A stretch of 64,000 nucleotides of DNA from Pseudomonadota bacterium. GTDB lineage: Bacteria; Pseudomonadota; Alphaproteobacteria; Rhizobiales; Rhizobiaceae. The translations under genes were made by a program, and so were the position numbers. Under the pieces are notes generated by a model. That model made no database searches. It saw only the letters and a list, made by a program, of their open reading frames with translations, and was not told the origin of the DNA. The stretch lies in NCBI GenBank assembly GCA_020161665.1, contig JAIUPA010000034.1, forward strand, positions 62,001-126,000. Reading direction: 5' to 3'. How positions within the stretch are numbered: the first letter of the stretch is position 1; each line of letters begins with the position of its first letter. This document shows, piece by piece, positions 59,418 through 64,000 of this stretch.

Positions 59418-60329
59418 TCAGTGCGCCTTGCGCATCGCCCGCAAGACACCCACCGTATAAAGCGCCAACGCTGACCAGATGAAGGCGAAAGCCGTGAGCT
59501 TCACGCTGTTCAGCGGCTCGCGGAAGATAAAGACCGCAATCAGAAACAGCATGCTGGGTGTCATGTACTGCATGATGGCAATGGTCGAGAGCCTGAGCAG
59601 CTTGGCCCCGTTGGCGTAAAGCATCAGCGGCACGGCGGTGACGATGCCAGCCGAAAGCAAAAGCGCCGTGTCGTGCCCCTGACCGGACAGGAAGTGCGCC
59701 TGACCCGTACTGCCAAGCCACAGAAGATAGCCCGAAGCCAAGGGGGTCAGCAGCATGACTTCCAGGAAGAAGCCCTGATTGGGCTCAAGCGGCAGTGCCT
59801 TGCGCAAGAACGCATAACATCCCCAGGTCAGCGTCAGGATCAGGCCAAGCCAGGGCAATTGACCGCTCTCCCACGTCATGATCGCCACCCCGACAGCGGC
59901 CAGCAAGAGTGCGGCAACCTGCGTGCGCGACATGCGCTCCTTGAGCAGGATCGCACCCAGAAGGATCGAAAACAGCGGATTGATGAAATAGCCAAGCGCT
60001 GCATCGAGCGCCCGCCCGACGCTGATGGACCAGATGTAAAAGCCCCAGTTGATGCTGACCGTAGTCGCGGTCAGCGACGCCATCATCAGCATGCGCGGGT
60101 TGCGAATGGCCTTCATGATGTCGTGCGTCTTGCCCAGCGCAAACAGCACCAGACCGGCAATCGGCATGGACCACAGGACGCGGTGCGCAATCACCTCAAG
60201 CGGCGAGATATGGGCAACCGCCTTCATGTAAAGCGGCAGAAAACCCCAGAGCAGATAGGCACCCGTGGCCAGTGCCAGGCCTTTAGGGTGATCTTGATCG
60301 CGAACGGGCGGCGGCGTCTCGTCAGACAT
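59418..60329 (-). CDS. rarD: RarD/EamA family transporter
   Basis: 303 residues, ten helices in two EamA repeats. GAYLLWGFLPLYMKAVAHIS, PLEVIAHRVLWS and YIWSISVGRALDAALGYFIN match the RarD (chloramphenicol-sensitivity) subgroup; transport substrate unknown. Starts at MSDETPPP with GGAAA a few nt upstream. Gap of about 200 nt to the cimA gene. Confidence 0.93.
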   Translation of the reverse strand: MSDETPPPVRDQDHPKGLALATGAYLLWGFLPLYMKAVAHISPLEVIAHRVLWSMPIAGLVLFALGKTHDIMKAIRNPRMLMMASLTATTVSINWGFYIWSISVGRALDAALGYFINPLFSILLGAILLKERMSRTQVAALLLAAVGVAIMTWESGQLPWLGLILTLTWGCYAFLRKALPLEPNQGFFLEVMLLTPLASGYLLWLGSTGQAHFLSGQGHDTALLLSAGIVTAVPLMLYANGAKLLRLSTIAIMQYMTPSMLFLIAVFIFREPLNSVKLTAFAFIWSALALYTVGVLRAMRKAH

Positions 60330-60526
60330 GGGATTTCCGGTGGCGGAGAGGGCGCATCCGGCGCGGGGCTACGTCGGATGGAAGATGCGAAACGGCGATG
60401 ACAGGGACGGTTTGACAAACCGCAGGCAGGCCAATGGTTCGGACATATCTGAACCGCATCCGGCACGCCAATTCATTTCTGTGAAGAACCCATTGGCGAA
60501 ACGAATAGGCGGGAAAGGCGAGGGCG

Positions 60527-62134
60527 TCAGAAGACGCCCGCCAGCCCCCGGTTCTTCATCAGCTTGTACAGAACGGAGTCATAAAGCGCCTGGAACGAGG
60601 CATCGATGATGTTTTCCGAAACGCCAACCGTCGTCCAGCGACGCGGGCCGCTGTCACCGCTTTCGATCAGCACACGGGTGATGGCCCCCGTACCGCCATT
60701 GAGGATACGCACCTTGTAGTCGGTCAGTTCCAGATCGGCGATTTCCGCCTGATAGCAGCCGAAATCCTTGCGCAGCGCCAGATCGAGCGCGTTGACCGGG
60801 CCATCGCCCTCGGCAACCGAGTGGATGGTCTTGCCCTCGATGTTGAGCTTCACCACGGCTTCGGAGACGGTCTTCAGGCGACCGATCGCATCAAAGCGGC
60901 GCTCCACCATGACGCGGAAGCCTTCCACCTTGAAGAAATCCGGGATCGCCCCGAAAGTGCGCCGCGCCAGAAGCTCGAAGCTGCCATCGGCCCCTTCATA
61001 GGCATAGCCCTCGGCCTCAAGCTCCTTCACGGTGTTGATCAGCGTTTCAAGGCGCGGATCATCCTTGCCCACCTCGATGCCGCGCCGCTTCAACGCGTTG
61101 AGGAAGTTGGACTTGCCGCCCTGATCCGACACCATGAGGTTGCGGAAATTGCCCACCGATTCCGGCGTCACATGCTCATAGGTGCGCGGGTCCTTCATCA
61201 GCGCCGAAGCGTGAATACCGGCCTTGGTGGCAAAGGCGGACGTGCCGACATAGGGCGACTGCGTCTGCGGAGCGCGGTTCAAAAGCTCGTCAAAGCCATG
61301 CGAAAGTTCGGTGAGGCCTGTCAGCGCGTCTTCGCTGATGCCGGTTTCGAAACGTTCGCGGTAATAGTCCTTCAGCACCAGCGTCGGAATGATGCTGATC
61401 ATGTTGGCATTGCCACAGCGCTCACCGATGCCGTTCAGCGTGCCCTGAACCTGCCGCACCCCGGCGTCGATGGCGGCGAGCGAATTGGCAACGGCCTGTC
61501 CGGTGTCGTTATGGGCGTGGATGCCAAGCGATGCGCCGGGTACGCCTGCCGCAATCAGCGCCTTGACGATCTGCGACACTTCCGCCGGCTGCGAGCCGCC
61601 ATTGGTATCGCACAGCACCACCCAGCGCGCGCCGGCCTCATAGGCCGTCTTGGCGCAGGCAATGGCGTAGTCCGGGTTCGCCTTGTAGCCGTCGAAGAAA
61701 TGTTCGCAGTCGATCATTGGCTGCTTGCCGTTGGCGCTGATGGCTTCCACGCTGTCGCGGATAGCGGCGAGGTTTTCCTCAAGCGTCGTGCCCAGCGCCA
61801 CATGCACATGGTAATCCCAGCTCTTGGCCACGAGACACAGCGCATCGCTTTTCGACTGCAACAGGCTCGCCAGACCCGGATCGTTCGAGGCGGAAACACC
61901 GGCGCGGCGCGTCATGCCGAAGGCCACAAAGGCGGCCTTCTTCGTGCGCTTTTCGGCAAAGAACGCGGTGTCGGTCGGGTTCGCCCCCGGATAGCCGCCC
62001 TCGATATAGTCGAGGCCGAAATCATCCAGCATGTGGGTGATGGCAATCTTGTCGTCGACAGAAAAGTCCACACCGGGCGTCTGCTGCCCGTCTCGAAGCG
62101 TGGTGTCGAACAGATAGATGCGTTCGCGTGTCAT
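60527..62134 (-). CDS. cimA: Citramalate synthase
   Basis: 535-residue enzyme condensing pyruvate with acetyl-CoA to (R)-citramalate, starting threonine-independent isoleucine synthesis. Catalytic motif DTTLRDGQQTPG at residue 10, HAHNDTGQAVANSLAAI near residue 205 (metal-binding), and a C-terminal LeuA-type allosteric domain. TPGVDFSVDDK distinguishes CimA from homocitrate and isopropylmalate synthases. GGGAGGA lies 5 nt before ATG. Confidence 0.95.
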   Translation of the reverse strand: MTRERIYLFDTTLRDGQQTPGVDFSVDDKIAITHMLDDFGLDYIEGGYPGANPTDTAFFAEKRTKKAAFVAFGMTRRAGVSASNDPGLASLLQSKSDALCLVAKSWDYHVHVALGTTLEENLAAIRDSVEAISANGKQPMIDCEHFFDGYKANPDYAIACAKTAYEAGARWVVLCDTNGGSQPAEVSQIVKALIAAGVPGASLGIHAHNDTGQAVANSLAAIDAGVRQVQGTLNGIGERCGNANMISIIPTLVLKDYYRERFETGISEDALTGLTELSHGFDELLNRAPQTQSPYVGTSAFATKAGIHASALMKDPRTYEHVTPESVGNFRNLMVSDQGGKSNFLNALKRRGIEVGKDDPRLETLINTVKELEAEGYAYEGADGSFELLARRTFGAIPDFFKVEGFRVMVERRFDAIGRLKTVSEAVVKLNIEGKTIHSVAEGDGPVNALDLALRKDFGCYQAEIADLELTDYKVRILNGGTGAITRVLIESGDSGPRRWTTVGVSENIIDASFQALYDSVLYKLMKNRGLAGVF

Positions 62135-62176
62135 AAAATTCCTCCCGAGCGGTCTTTGCCGTCGTCGTTTTCTTGT

Positions 62177-63593
<1,417 letters not shown>

Positions 63594-63603
63594 CGCGTCC
63601 CCC

Positions 63604-63720
63604 TCACATATTCACATAGATCAGCACAGCGACGACGATAAGCACGGCCACCACACCCTTGGCAATCAGACCATAGAGCAGCCACTTCGGCATCTGCGTT
63701 TGCGGGTTCTTCTCAACCAT
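63604..63720 (-). CDS. Small single-helix membrane protein (38 aa)
   Basis: MVEKNPQTQMPKWLLYGLIA... : polar N-terminus, then one hydrophobic segment (WLLYGLIAKGVVAVLIVVAV) reaching nearly to the C-terminus YVNM. Its ATG overlaps the stop of the upstream GFA gene (ATGGTTGA), and it ends 11 nt before the downstream GFA gene. This coupling makes it likely translated. No recognised family; could be a small membrane regulator. Confidence 0.65.
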   Translation of the reverse strand: MVEKNPQTQMPKWLLYGLIAKGVVAVLIVVAVLIYVNM

Positions 63721-64000
63721 GGTCCGTGTCCTTCAAAGGCCATTCAGGCGTGTCATGATCGGGGTGCTGGTAGGAGATGATCTCGGGCAGAAACGGCGCC
63801 GCCGCGATATCGTCCAGCGTGTGGTGTTCAGGCAGCGCATGCAAGGCGTCGGTAAAGGGCAACTTGCCTTCGACGCCATACTGCACCACCGGCGGCAGCG
63901 CGGCAGGATCGTCAAACGCTCCGGCAGCGATGGCAATGCCATCCGGTGCCTCATAGGTGAGGGGGGTGCCGCAGTTTTCGCAAAAGCCACGAAGCACGAA
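63713..64000 (-). CDS. GFA family zinc protein, N-terminal part outside window
   Basis: C-terminal ~95 residues of a second GFA protein, running off the right edge. FCENCGTPLTYEAPDGIAIA carries the third zinc-ligand pair; YQHPDHDTPEWPLKDTD at the end parallels the neighbouring paralogue ([16 protein letters not shown]). Its first CxC and CxxC motifs must lie beyond 64000. Stop overlaps the 38-codon gene. The two GFA genes are probably an old tandem duplication. Confidence 0.85.
   Translation of the reverse strand, partial: FVLRGFCENCGTPLTYEAPDGIAIAAGAFDDPAALPPVVQYGVEGKLPFTDALHALPEHHTLDDIAAAPFLPEIISYQHPDHDTPEWPLKDTDHG

Overview
The window is ordinary-looking chromosomal DNA from an alphaproteobacterium of the Rhizobiales, most likely a member of the Brucellaceae (Brucella/Ochrobactrum group). 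Support comes from two Omp2-type porins with almost identical signal peptides and barrels, the chromosome-I-like order dapA-smpB-(NYN protein)-rpoZ-rsh-acpS-lepB-rnc-era-recO, the nadABC cluster with a NadQ-like regulator, and several Rhizobiales-type palindromic intergenic repeats. The porins lie in direct orientation, whereas I recall the two omp2 genes of classical Brucella as inverted, so a relative outside the classical species is plausible. No phage, transposase, integrase, CRISPR array or plasmid gene is visible; genes are tightly packed, often with overlapping start and stop codons.

Layout. 1-9.3 kb: DMT exporter, a UDG-superfamily protein, an Hsp70-like ATPase, an SDR protein, ETF-ubiquinone oxidoreductase, an MFS pump, a GNAT acetyltransferase and a lipid kinase. 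9.3-19.6 kb: a divergent polyamine-type pair (glutamine-synthetase-like ligase and aminotransferase), AMP nucleosidase, small secreted or membrane proteins, a HisC-like aminotransferase, a PilZ-like protein, a ferredoxin-reductase-like flavoprotein and tRNA-Ser(GCU). 19.6-25 kb: tandem porins with long regulatory leaders, then a lytic transglycosylase. 25-35 kb: lysine/cell-wall (dapA), ribosome rescue (smpB), omega subunit, (p)ppGpp enzyme, holo-ACP synthase, and the signal peptidase/RNase III/Era/RecO block. 35-38.8 kb: two MFS transporters, a MOSC protein and an HD hydrolase on the minus strand.

38.8-48.7 kb is the most coherent functional unit: a perfect 23-bp palindrome precedes nadA-nadB-nadC (de novo NAD synthesis from aspartate), followed by a NMT1/THI5-type ABC importer and, convergently, an operon ygfZ - HD nucleotidase-like - Cys-phosphatase - NadQ-like regulator with a degenerate Nudix domain. 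48.8-64 kb: secreted hypothetical proteins, a Nudix hydrolase, YnfA, an HMCES/YedK protein, LysE exporter, the phosphatidylethanolamine pathway (psd-pssA), an Atm1-type ABC exporter, a LysM protein with internally duplicated architecture, LOG protein, RarD, citramalate synthase, prolyl aminopeptidase and two GFA-family proteins flanking a 38-residue membrane peptide; the last GFA gene runs off the window.

I did not find a clear new multi-gene system. The best leads are regulatory: the nadA palindrome with its candidate repressor, tandem 13-bp palindromes two helical turns apart upstream of the first porin, a shared 5-prime leader block in both porins, and an intrinsic terminator placed in the leader of the glutamine-synthetase-like gene. 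Three short genes (56, 51 and 38 codons) are also annotated. All family names rest on reading the translated sequence; no database search was possible.
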